Below, in pieces: positions 8,204-16,527 of a DNA stretch of 64,000 nt. Below the pieces are notes generated by a model. That model searched no databases. It had not been told where the DNA came from and saw nothing but the letters and a program-made list of their open reading frames with translations. Source of the DNA: Balneola sp. (GTDB lineage Bacteria; Bacteroidota; Rhodothermia; Balneolales; Balneolaceae); contig NZQV01000018.1 of assembly GCA_002696035.1 (NCBI GenBank), forward strand, positions 124,001 to 188,000, given 5' to 3'. Within the stretch, counting starts at the first letter, position 1, and the number at the start of each line of letters is the position of its first letter. A program made the position numbers and the translations under genes.

Positions 8204-11200
8204 ATGGATATATTAGAAACTGTCGGTAAAGCTATAACCAAAGTATTTGGTTCCAAGAGTGAAAGGGATATAAAAAAGATCCAGCCTATCGTAGATGAGA
8301 TCAAAAGCTACGAAGATGAAATGAAGCAGCTTAGTGACGAAGAGCTGAAAGCTAAGACCGAGGAGTTCAAGCAAAAGATCAAAGATGCCACGGCCGATAC
8401 GATCGCCCGCATCAAGGAAATAAAAACACAGCTTGATGATATTGAGACGCTCTCGCCGGCAGAACACCGGGAACTGGCTGAAGAACTGGATGCCATGGAG
8501 CAGCAGGAACTTGACATCATTGAGGAAGTGATGGATGAAATTCTCCCCGAGGCATTTGCGGTCCTCAAGGATACCTGTCGCCGCTTTGTGGGACAGTCCT
8601 GGAAAGTGGGCGGAAATGAGACTACCTGGGAGATGATCCCCTATGATGTACAGTTAGTTGGTGCCATTGTATTACACCAGGGTAAAGTGGCCGAAATGAA
8701 AACCGGTGAAGGTAAAACGCTGGTTGCTATTTTCCCGGCCTACCTGAATGCACTTGCAGGAAAAGGCGTGCACGTGATCACCGTTAATACCTACCTGGCT
8801 AAACGTGATGCTGAGTGGAATGAACCGATCTTTAACTTCCACGGACTGCAAGTTGACTGCATCGATCACTATCAACCCAGTACAGAGCAGCGTCGGCAGG
8901 CATACAAAGCGGACATCACTTACGGGACCAACAACGAGTTTGGCTTCGATTACTTACGTGATAACATGGTGATTGAACAAGAACAGCTGGTACAGCGCGA
9001 TCACCACTACACCATTATTGATGAGGTTGATTCCATTCTGATTGATGAGGCGCGTACTCCGCTGATCATTTCCGGTCCGGTTCCTCAGGATAATAAATCT
9101 GACAAGTATGTGGAGATCAAGCCCCGGGTTGAGTCGCTGGTGAATGCTCAGAAAAAACTGGTGGCTAACCTGGTTAAAGAAGGCAAGCAGCTTTTAGATG
9201 AAGGAGATGAAGAAAAAGCCGGACTTGCGTTATTCCGTGCTGTTCGTGGATTTCCGAAAAACTCCCAGTTGCGAAAACTTCAACAGGATCCAAAAGTTCA
9301 GAAACTGATCCAGAAAACGGAGTCCTTCTACCTGCAGGATAATGCCAAGAACATGCCCATTGTGGATGAGTATTTGTACTATGCAGTAGATCCGAAGATG
9401 AATTCTATTGAAATGACCGAGAAAGGCCGGGAATTCATCACTAAAAAAGGAGAAGATGAAGATTTCTTTGTGATTCCTGACCTGGGTGAAGAAACCGCCG
9501 AGATCGAAAAAGAAGTGGAAGCACTCGAGGAAGAGAAGGTCGAAGAGGTCAAGAACAATGAAGACCTGAGTGAGGATTACAAAGAGAAGAAGGTCAAAGA
9601 GATCAAAGATGAAATTCGCCAGGAGCGAGAAAAGAAATTTAATGATCTGCACCGGTTGTTTGCCGAACGCGGAGACCGTATCCATACGGTGAATCAGCTT
9701 CTGAAGGCATATACAAACTTTGAGCGCGAGGAAGAATACATCGTTCAGGATGGCAAAGTGCAGATCGTGGATGAGCATACCGGACGTGTACTTTCCGGCC
9801 GGCGTTATTCAGATGGACTGCACCAGGCTATTGAGGCCAAAGAGCAGGTGAAAGTTGAGGCTTCTACACAGACTTACGCCACCATCACCCTGCAGAATTA
9901 CTTCCGTATGTACAACAAACTTGCCGGTATGACCGGTACAGCTGAAACGGAAGAGGGTGAATTCAACGAAATTTATGAACTCGATGTAGTGGTTATTCCA
10001 ACCAACAAACCCATCGCGCGTGATGACAAAGAAGATCTCGTATTCAAGACCAAACGCGAGAAATTCAATGCTGCTATTCAGAAAATTCAGGAATATCACG
10101 AAAAAGGACAGCCGGTGTTGGTCGGTACTACCAGCGTGGATGTATCCGAGACCATGAGCCGGATGTTGAAACGTGCCGGCATTCCGCATAACGTATTGAA
10201 CGCCAAACAACATGCCCGCGAAAGTGAAATTGTGAAGCAGGCGGGTGAAATTGGAGCCGTAACCGTAGCTACCAACATGGCCGGTCGTGGTACCGATATC
10301 AAGCTTGCCAAGGGTGTTAAAGAGAAAGGCGGTTTGGCCATTCTTGGAACCGAACGTCACGAATCACGCCGTATTGACTTGCAGCTACGTGGACGTGCCG
10401 GTCGACAGGGTGATCCCGGTGAATCGCAATTCTATGTATCGCTGGAAGATGACCTGATGGCCATGTTTATGAGTGACCGTGTGGCCAATGTGATGGACAA
10501 ACTCAGTTTTGAAGAAGGCGAAGTCATTACCCACCCTTGGATCACCAAGTCGCTGGAGCGAGCTCAGAGTAAAGTTGAGCAGAATAACTTCAGTATTCGT
10601 AAAAAGCAGCTGGAGTATGATGATGTACTCAACAATCAGCGTAATGTGATCTATGCCCGTCGTAAGCACGCCCTTTCCGGTGAGCAGTTACGAACAGACA
10701 TCCTTGACATGCTGGATGATCTGGTGGAAAATCTTGTAGTGGATCACGTGGCTGCAGGAGATTATGACGGACTGCACGAAGCCATCATTCGTCACCTCGC
10801 CGTAGACGTGGATTACGACCGCGAAACCTGGTTCAAGATGGGTGAGAGTGAACTTACTGACCACATCCTGAATAAAGCCCTTGAAGCGTATCGCAAAAAA
10901 GAAGAACGCATAGCAGCTCCACTTTATAAGGTGATGCAGCGAATCAACGAAAGTAATCCTGAAAACCGTCCTGATAAAGTTCAGGTTATTTTCACGGATG
11001 GAATTCGCCGTATGCGCATTGTCGTGGATGTTGAAAGTGCTCTCGAAAATGAAGGTAAAGAAGTAGCACGTTCACTTGAGAAAAGTGCCATACTATCTAT
11101 TATCGATCAAAAATGGATGGAACACTTACGTGAACTGGACTCCGTGAAAGAAGGGATCGGTTTGCGTTCTTTTGCTCAGAAAGATCCGCTGCTGGAATAT

Positions 11201-11596
11201 AAGCGAGAGGCTTTTGATATGTTCAAGATGTTGCTGGATGACATCAATAAGGAAGCCACCTCACTTATCTGGAAAGCCGTTCCTGAAGTCAAAGATGACA
11301 GTAAATTACAACAGGCACAGAAGCAAAAATCCCGCTTCGATACTTCCTCAATGGAAACACAACATGCCGATTCAACCGGTATGGGACTTAATTCAGGTCA
11401 GGGACAGCAACAAGATGGAGGCCAACGCCCACAAGGCGGAAATGCCAAGCGTCAACCGGTAGAAGTTGCTGATGAACCCGGCCGAAATGATTACGTGACC
11501 GTTCAAAACATGGATTCTGGCGAAACCAAAGAAGTGAAGTGGAAATACGCCAAACGCATGGTGGATGAGGAAGGATGGATCGTGGTTGAAAAATAA
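8204..11596 (+). CDS. secA: protein translocase ATPase SecA
   Basis: An 1130-residue motor of the Sec pathway that pushes unfolded preproteins through SecYEG using ATP. Visible parts: Walker A in MKTGEGKTLVAIF (about residue 170), the preprotein-binding entry at VNTYLAKRD, the DEVDSILIDEARTPL box, a second helicase core with GRGTDIKLAKG and LRGRAGRQGDPG, and the helical scaffold DQKWMEHLRELD. It is longer than E. coli SecA (901) because of a charged insertion of roughly 180 residues after IISGP, a feature shared by SecA of this phylum. The C-terminus ends WIVVEK without the cysteine zinc-binding tail; a Q/G-rich linker precedes it. Single gene with its own promoter and terminator. Confidence 0.98.
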   Translation: MDILETVGKAITKVFGSKSERDIKKIQPIVDEIKSYEDEMKQLSDEELKAKTEEFKQKIKDATADTIARIKEIKTQLDDIETLSPAEHRELAEELDAMEQQELDIIEEVMDEILPEAFAVLKDTCRRFVGQSWKVGGNETTWEMIPYDVQLVGAIVLHQGKVAEMKTGEGKTLVAIFPAYLNALAGKGVHVITVNTYLAKRDAEWNEPIFNFHGLQVDCIDHYQPSTEQRRQAYKADITYGTNNEFGFDYLRDNMVIEQEQLVQRDHHYTIIDEVDSILIDEARTPLIISGPVPQDNKSDKYVEIKPRVESLVNAQKKLVANLVKEGKQLLDEGDEEKAGLALFRAVRGFPKNSQLRKLQQDPKVQKLIQKTESFYLQDNAKNMPIVDEYLYYAVDPKMNSIEMTEKGREFITKKGEDEDFFVIPDLGEETAEIEKEVEALEEEKVEEVKNNEDLSEDYKEKKVKEIKDEIRQEREKKFNDLHRLFAERGDRIHTVNQLLKAYTNFEREEEYIVQDGKVQIVDEHTGRVLSGRRYSDGLHQAIEAKEQVKVEASTQTYATITLQNYFRMYNKLAGMTGTAETEEGEFNEIYELDVVVIPTNKPIARDDKEDLVFKTKREKFNAAIQKIQEYHEKGQPVLVGTTSVDVSETMSRMLKRAGIPHNVLNAKQHARESEIVKQAGEIGAVTVATNMAGRGTDIKLAKGVKEKGGLAILGTERHESRRIDLQLRGRAGRQGDPGESQFYVSLEDDLMAMFMSDRVANVMDKLSFEEGEVITHPWITKSLERAQSKVEQNNFSIRKKQLEYDDVLNNQRNVIYARRKHALSGEQLRTDILDMLDDLVENLVVDHVAAGDYDGLHEAIIRHLAVDVDYDRETWFKMGESELTDHILNKALEAYRKKEERIAAPLYKVMQRINESNPENRPDKVQVIFTDGIRRMRIVVDVESALENEGKEVARSLEKSAILSIIDQKWMEHLRELDSVKEGIGLRSFAQKDPLLEYKREAFDMFKMLLDDINKEATSLIWKAVPEVKDDSKLQQAQKQKSRFDTSSMETQHADSTGMGLNSGQGQQQDGGQRPQGGNAKRQPVEVADEPGRNDYVTVQNMDSGETKEVKWKYAKRMVDEEGWIVVEK

Positions 11597-11635
11597 GTCA
11601 GGACTCAGTTTTAAATCATGTACTCAAATTACAAG

Positions 11636-11671
11636 AACTGGTTCAGGCATCCGCTTGGACCAGTTTTTTTA
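11636..11671 (+). terminator. Rho-independent terminator after secA
   Basis: AACTGGTTC (11636-11644) pairs with GGACCAGTT (11657-11665) with one mismatch, followed by a run of T residues. Confidence 0.75.
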
Positions 11672-11707
11672 TGGCTTAATATTTTCGGTCACCCTACCCC
11701 TAATTTG

Positions 11708-11873
11708 GGATCTTTTCAGTCTTAAGCGAAGCAGTGACTAAAAAGATATTAGCACGTCAAGTCTTCAGACTTGAGGCAAAGTCCGTGGCTCCACTCTAAG
11801 TCTCCGCTCGGATTACAGTTTTAGTCAAATCCGAAATTTATACTCGCTCAAGACTTAAGAGATCAGCGAGTCT
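11708..11873. repeat. structured intergenic repeat, copy 1
   Basis: About 165 bp, roughly 75-80% identical by eye to 12080-12243. The ends form an imperfect inverted repeat: GATCT.TT.AGTCTT.AGCGA at the left against the reverse complement of CGCTCAAGACTTAAGAGATC at the right. Inside are a near-perfect hairpin CAAGTCT-TC-AGACTTG (11759-11774) and a second stem TCGGATT/AATCCGA. No coding potential. Shape and duplication suggest a non-autonomous mobile element or a structured RNA-like repeat. Confidence 0.65.
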
Positions 11874-11952
11874 TTTCGCAAGAAAACTGTCGGTGATGCT
11901 CGTAATCCAATTATTTTCCAGGAATCATTCTCTGATTTTATGACAACATTTA

Positions 11953-12050
11953 GATTCGCGTCTGAACGGGAATGACGGTTTCGATAGATGAGATATATAG
12001 ATAACGAATGCGGAAACCAACCAAGGGTCATTCCCGCAAAGGCGGGAATC
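11953..12050. repeat. inverted pair of CGGGAATGAC repeats
   Basis: GATTCGCGTCTGAACGGGAATGAC (11953-11976, shown here as two parts: GATTCGCG and CGGGAATGAC) faces its near reverse complement at 12027-12050 (GTCATTCCCG ... CGGGAATC). The right copy alone is a strong hairpin (ATTCCCGCAAAGGCGGGAAT). This GCGGGAATGAC motif is a common extragenic repeat in many bacteria. Confidence 0.5.
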
Positions 12051-12079
12051 TGATTGTCTTTTGTTTACAATTCCCCCGA

Positions 12080-12243
12080 GATCTGTTCAGTCTTGAGCGA
12101 AGCGGTGACTGAAAAGTAGTAGCAAAACAAGTCTTCTGACTTGAGGAAACCCCATGGCACCAACTCTTAAGTCTCCGCTCGGATTGCATGTTTACCCGAA
12201 TCATACATTTTGAACTCGCTCAAGACTTAAGAGATCAGCGGAG
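12080..12243. repeat. structured intergenic repeat, copy 2
   Basis: Second copy of the element at 11708-11873, same orientation. The internal hairpin is preserved with a changed loop (CAAGTC-TTCT-GACTTG), and the terminal inverted repeat is better conserved here (GATCTGTTCAGTCTTGAGCGA at the left). Conserved segments include AGTCTCCGCTCGGATT and CTCGCTCAAGACTTAAGAG. Confidence 0.65.
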
Positions 12244-12288
12244 ATTATGAATTGATCCCCACAAATTTGCTCAGCGAGCCGATCTACG

Positions 12289-13770
12289 TTAATCTAAATC
12301 TGCCGTGATAGGCTGGTTATTTTCGAAATCGAATAGCGTAAGTCGGCGAAGATTATAATAGCCTGTCCAGTAGTTACGAAGCGCCTGAACGTAACTTCGG
12401 CGCGCACTGTCCTTTTCATTTTGAGCTATGAAGAGGTTCGTTACATCGATCTTTCCGATCAGATACCGGTTCTGTGCCACGTTATACCTCCGGTCGGCAA
12501 TTTCGTCCGATACTTTAGCCAATTCCACCTGATCCCGAAGCTGTGAAAACTCACGCACTGTACTACGAACATTCAGATCGAACTGTAGCTTTTGATAGGC
12601 AATGGTATTTGCCGTAGCCGCCTGTTGATTCCGTGCAGCCTGAATTTCCGCTGTATTTTTGCCCCAGTTAAAGATCGGGACCTGAAAGCCTAACGTGAAA
12701 AACTGCCGATTTTGGGGGTCATTATAGAGCTGATCAAAATCTTCGGAAGTTTGGTTCAGTCCATAACTCGCTTGTAAAGTCGCTGAAAAGCCAGCCTCCT
12801 TCCTTGCCTGATCATAGGCCTGATTTGCCTGTATCTCATTTAACTCGAACTCCAGGGAAGTACTATTGTTTTCGCGTGCAAGCTGCAAAGCTCTGTCCAC
12901 ATCTATATTCAGTTCAGGAGCTTCTTCCGGAGCGTTTACATTAACTTGTGTTTCATCGGGGATTCCAAGCAGTGCCTTGAAATTTTCCTCAGCTCGTTCA
13001 AAATTCAACAATGAAGTAGTTAGGGAGTTTTCCGCATTTCGAAGCGCCAGCTCACTTTGCAAAAGATCATTTTCAGCTATACTTCCCACCTGATATCTGC
13101 CTCTCGAAATATTATAGATAGAATCATTCACCGTAACATTGAACTCAGCTACTTCCACGTTGATCTTGGCCAACAGAAAATCGAAAAAACTCTGCGTGGT
13201 ATTGAAAGCCAGGTCCTCCATGTCCTCCACATATTGCTTCTGAGCGATCTGATATCGAAGCGGCTCAGTCTTGTTTCTCCATTTCAAGCTATTGAACTGA
13301 AATAATGGCTGAAAGTAGGTTGCCACCAACGGTGTACTTTGCCAGAAATATACATTCTCACCATCTACACCCCGGTCAAATAAAATAAGCCGGTTGATGC
13401 CACTCGACAACGAAAGCCGCCCACCGGTTGGCATAATGTTTTGGTTGATGGACAGGTTCACAGACGACTGCGACTGACTTTCTTCCTGATACACCGTTGA
13501 GCCATCATCCAGCCGGTTTGAGGTGATCGCACGGTTAAAACCCGGAACGTCTCCGTCAAGGTCAAGACTTGGAAGTAGGTCGGCCTGAAACGATTTATAA
13601 CGCCATTTTGAAGAGATCAGGGCAAAGTTTGCAGCACGGGAAAGCGGACTGTTTTGCTTGGCAATTTCAATACTTTCTTCGAGGGTAAGCGTTTGCTGAT
13701 CCTGTGCATGCAGGTTAAATGAACCTACGATAAAAACCAGGATCAGGAATGCGGGATAAAATTTATTCAT
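12289..13770 (-). CDS. TolC-family outer-membrane efflux protein
   Basis: A 493-residue protein with a signal peptide (cleavage near LHAQ, residue 22) and two long helical repeats rich in N/Q/A/E, typical of TolC: TLEESIEIAKQNSP at the start of the first and DVDRALQLARENN opening the second. It would form the outer-membrane duct for the adaptor and permease encoded upstream. Its start overlaps the permease stop by 8 nt, so the three genes form one operon with this gene last. The substrate is unknown. Confidence 0.92.
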   Translation of the reverse strand: MNKFYPAFLILVFIVGSFNLHAQDQQTLTLEESIEIAKQNSPLSRAANFALISSKWRYKSFQADLLPSLDLDGDVPGFNRAITSNRLDDGSTVYQEESQSQSSVNLSINQNIMPTGGRLSLSSGINRLILFDRGVDGENVYFWQSTPLVATYFQPLFQFNSLKWRNKTEPLRYQIAQKQYVEDMEDLAFNTTQSFFDFLLAKINVEVAEFNVTVNDSIYNISRGRYQVGSIAENDLLQSELALRNAENSLTTSLLNFERAEENFKALLGIPDETQVNVNAPEEAPELNIDVDRALQLARENNSTSLEFELNEIQANQAYDQARKEAGFSATLQASYGLNQTSEDFDQLYNDPQNRQFFTLGFQVPIFNWGKNTAEIQAARNQQAATANTIAYQKLQFDLNVRSTVREFSQLRDQVELAKVSDEIADRRYNVAQNRYLIGKIDVTNLFIAQNEKDSARRSYVQALRNYWTGYYNLRRLTLFDFENNQPITADLD

Positions 13771-15133
13771 GGCGTAATGCGTGTACTGGGTCGTGTTGAG
13801 CCGCTCTTTTTGCGGGATAGTATCCGAATATCACCCCAATAACCAGGGCAACTCCAAAGGATATAAAAATGGACATGGGGGTTACAACCGTTGCAATGTC
13901 TGCGGTAGCTTCAATGGTGTAGCTGAAGCCCATCCCCAAAATAATTCCGATAAAACCGCCGGTTATACTAATGGTCAGTGCCTCTGTTAAAAACTGAAGT
14001 TCGATATCCTTTTTCTGTGCTCCTACGGCCATTCTCACCCCGATCTCCCGATAGCGTTCTACAACCGAAGCAAGCATAATATTCATGATCCCGATCCCCC
14101 CAACGATCAATGAGATGGACGCGATGGAGGAAAGGACAATATTGAAGATCCGCTTGGTGCGTTGTTCCTGCTGAAGGAGTTGCTCGGGGACAATGATCTC
14201 GAAGTCAACCACATCGTTGTGGCGGCGTTTTAGCATCCGCGACAGAACATCTGCAATGGCTCCACTGAATCTGGTATCCGTAACTTTTACGATGAGCTTA
14301 TCGAGCTGATGGTAGTTCGGGTCAGACGTTGAGCTACTGCTGCTTCCGCCCGATGTTGTGATCATAGCTCCGCCCATAAATACAACCGAACTTCCCCCAC
14401 TGCCCTGCAGGTCCTGACCTGTCAGGATCGCCCTGTTTTTGAATCGAAGTAAAACCGTGGTGGCAGGGGCATAGATATCAAGATTGAAATTTCGAATTCC
14501 CAGGTTTTCAATGTTTTCTGAAGAAACTTCTTTCTTTTCGATCACCCCGATCACCGTAAGCCACAAATGCCCTACTTTAATTTGCTTACCAATGGGACTT
14601 TCGCCACCAAAAAATCTCGTTTTCACATCATAACCGATCACAGCTACCGGGTCTGCATTATCGAGCTGTATATTGCTGAAATTACTACCTTCCACAATAT
14701 TGAAGTTGGTAATGTCAAAATAATCTCCATTCACCCCCACCAGCTTTCCGCTTCGCATGCGGGCATTCCGTATGAAGGATGTCTCATACATGATCTCCGG
14801 ACTCACCTTCTCTACCTCAGGAACCAGTTCTTTGATACTTTCTAGATCTTTAAGAGTGAGTCCCGGCGAATATTTATTTTGATTTCCCTGATCGCTTTGA
14901 TCATTCAGATTGCCCTCTACCTGCTCTATTACCGGCTGAACGATCACATTATTTGTACCTAAAAGCTCCATTTGCTGTAGCACTTCCTGTTGAGCTCCGG
15001 TACCGATCGCCAGCATTGCGATCACAGAAGAAACCCCAAATATAATTCCCAGGGAAGTAAGAAAAGCCCGCAGTTTATTTCGCTGAATGGCTTCCAGGGC
15101 AATGTCGAAATTGTAGAGAATTTTCTGAAGCAT
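13763..15133 (-). CDS. MacB-like ABC transporter permease (FtsX-type), no ATPase domain
   Basis: A 456-residue membrane protein with an N-terminal MacB core domain (RNKLRAFLTSLGIIFGVSSV, one TM), a large periplasmic domain (residues ~50-310) and three C-terminal TM segments in the FtsX style (IMNIMLASVVERYREIGVRMAVGA near 345-370). E. coli MacB carries its nucleotide-binding domain on the same chain; here that domain is absent and no ATPase gene is adjacent, so it must be supplied from elsewhere. It sits between adaptor and TolC genes (6 nt from the adaptor stop). Role: export of a lipophilic compound or peptide, substrate unknown. Confidence 0.9.
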   Translation of the reverse strand: MLQKILYNFDIALEAIQRNKLRAFLTSLGIIFGVSSVIAMLAIGTGAQQEVLQQMELLGTNNVIVQPVIEQVEGNLNDQSDQGNQNKYSPGLTLKDLESIKELVPEVEKVSPEIMYETSFIRNARMRSGKLVGVNGDYFDITNFNIVEGSNFSNIQLDNADPVAVIGYDVKTRFFGGESPIGKQIKVGHLWLTVIGVIEKKEVSSENIENLGIRNFNLDIYAPATTVLLRFKNRAILTGQDLQGSGGSSVVFMGGAMITTSGGSSSSSTSDPNYHQLDKLIVKVTDTRFSGAIADVLSRMLKRRHNDVVDFEIIVPEQLLQQEQRTKRIFNIVLSSIASISLIVGGIGIMNIMLASVVERYREIGVRMAVGAQKKDIELQFLTEALTISITGGFIGIILGMGFSYTIEATADIATVVTPMSIFISFGVALVIGVIFGYYPAKRAAQHDPVHALRHE

Positions 15134-15139
15134 GAGCTC

Positions 15140-16399
15140 TTAGTTTGATGTGATCTCTTCTTCCAGAAATACCCGCTCAATACCGGCGGTATCTTCGGGA
15201 ACCGTCAAATAGACCACATCATCCATAGATAAACCACGGTGAACGATGACCTGATTCTCGTTCATCAAACCAAGCTCAACTTCTTGCATCACCGGATAAA
15301 GGCCTGATCTTTTGAATACAAAACTGGAAGAATCCTGCACGTGTATAGTTTCCAGTGGAATGAACATAGCGTCCTCTACCCTGTTCACAACAATGCGGTT
15401 GCTGGTTGTCATAGCAGGGCGCAGAACACTGTCTGTTTCTGAAATTTCTATGATCACCTCATATACTTTGGAATTAGAGTTGGGACGCTGCTCACCAATG
15501 TTTGCAACCTCTGTTACTTTACCACTTAATTTTTTATCAGGGATGGCATCCAGTCCAATTTCTACATTTTGGTTAACCGTTACTTTCTGAACATCCACTT
15601 CATTGACGTATGTAATGGATTCCATGGTAGTAAAATCAGGCAGTTCTGCCACAACCGGATCCCAAGCACTGATGTCGCTCCCTTCGGCCACTTTACTTCC
15701 GTCCCTGTTTCGTCTATAGATGATCATCCCCTGAGCCGGAGCTAAAACCGTAAACTGTGTCAGTAAACTTCTGATCTTATCCACTTCATTTTGCTCCTCC
15801 TGAAGGTCTGCCTCAACCTCACTCATGCGGGCTTCTGCCTGCTTTACTTTGGTTACATAATTCTTTTTCTCCTGAGCAAGTTGACGCCTGGCTTTATCAA
15901 GATCAATTTCTGCCTGACGTTGAACAGCCGGTGACTCATAAATAGATTGATCTAAAGCGATCTGACGTTCTTCTAAAGCGTACTCCAAATTAATAAGATT
16001 ATCGCGTGCTTGCGATAAGGTAAGGGTGCTGTCCAGCGAAACCTGTGTTACCTGAGACTGAGCCTGCTGTAACTCCAGCATCGCATCCTGAATACGTCCG
16101 GTGATCTCTGAACGATCAAGCTCAGCTACAAAATCACCCTCTTTAACAATGGTGCCTTCCGGTATCAGGCGCTGTATTTTCAGATTGAATAAACGCACTT
16201 CCCTGGCGCGTTGTGGGCCCCGGATCTCTACCGAACTTTTTGCCCTTAACTCGCCTGTTGTGGTTACATCGACTACAAATTCTCCCGATTGAGGTGTTGT
16301 GGTTAGTTCAACGGATTCTGATTGATCTCCTCCAAAAATGAACCAGGCTATCAAGGAAAGCCCAATCACAATAGCAGGTATTAAATATTTTTTCTTCAT
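15140..16399 (-). CDS. MacA/HlyD-family periplasmic adaptor
   Basis: A 419-residue membrane-fusion protein: one N-terminal TM anchor (residues 5-22), barrel-sandwich halves around a long coiled coil (residues ~105-215, rich in Q, E, R, K: LELQQAQSQVTQ ... EADLQEEQNEVDKIRSLL), then the beta-barrel domain (QNVEIGLDAIPDKKLSGKV). It bridges the inner-membrane permease to the TolC duct. It is the first gene of the adaptor-permease-TolC operon. The coiled coil is fairly long, as for MacA/EmrA-type adaptors. Confidence 0.92.
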   Translation of the reverse strand: MKKKYLIPAIVIGLSLIAWFIFGGDQSESVELTTTPQSGEFVVDVTTTGELRAKSSVEIRGPQRAREVRLFNLKIQRLIPEGTIVKEGDFVAELDRSEITGRIQDAMLELQQAQSQVTQVSLDSTLTLSQARDNLINLEYALEERQIALDQSIYESPAVQRQAEIDLDKARRQLAQEKKNYVTKVKQAEARMSEVEADLQEEQNEVDKIRSLLTQFTVLAPAQGMIIYRRNRDGSKVAEGSDISAWDPVVAELPDFTTMESITYVNEVDVQKVTVNQNVEIGLDAIPDKKLSGKVTEVANIGEQRPNSNSKVYEVIIEISETDSVLRPAMTTSNRIVVNRVEDAMFIPLETIHVQDSSSFVFKRSGLYPVMQEVELGLMNENQVIVHRGLSMDDVVYLTVPEDTAGIERVFLEEEITSN

Positions 16400-16527
16400 T
16401 TGTTCAGTAATTTATAAATGTTCTGAAAATATACTCTTTTTATGTGTAGACGACTTTACTAAAAAAATAGTTTTACAATTTTGCCACAGAAATGGATCAA
16501 ATCTCTAGCGCCAAATTATTGCTCTAT

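Larger units (their letters stand above)
11597..12288. other. 692-nt gene-free, repeat-rich gap
   Basis: Convergent gap between secA and the TolC-like gene. It contains the secA terminator, two copies of a structured ~165-bp repeat, and between them a pair of inverted GGGAATGAC repeats. No ORF with coding character was found. Confidence 0.7.

Noticed and set aside
9230-10669. Minus-strand frames of up to 183 codons opposite secA
   Set aside because: Antisense shadows inside a strongly conserved gene.
11597-12288. Possible CRISPR array, because of the repeated units
   Set aside because: Only two long diverged copies with no short regular repeats or spacers.
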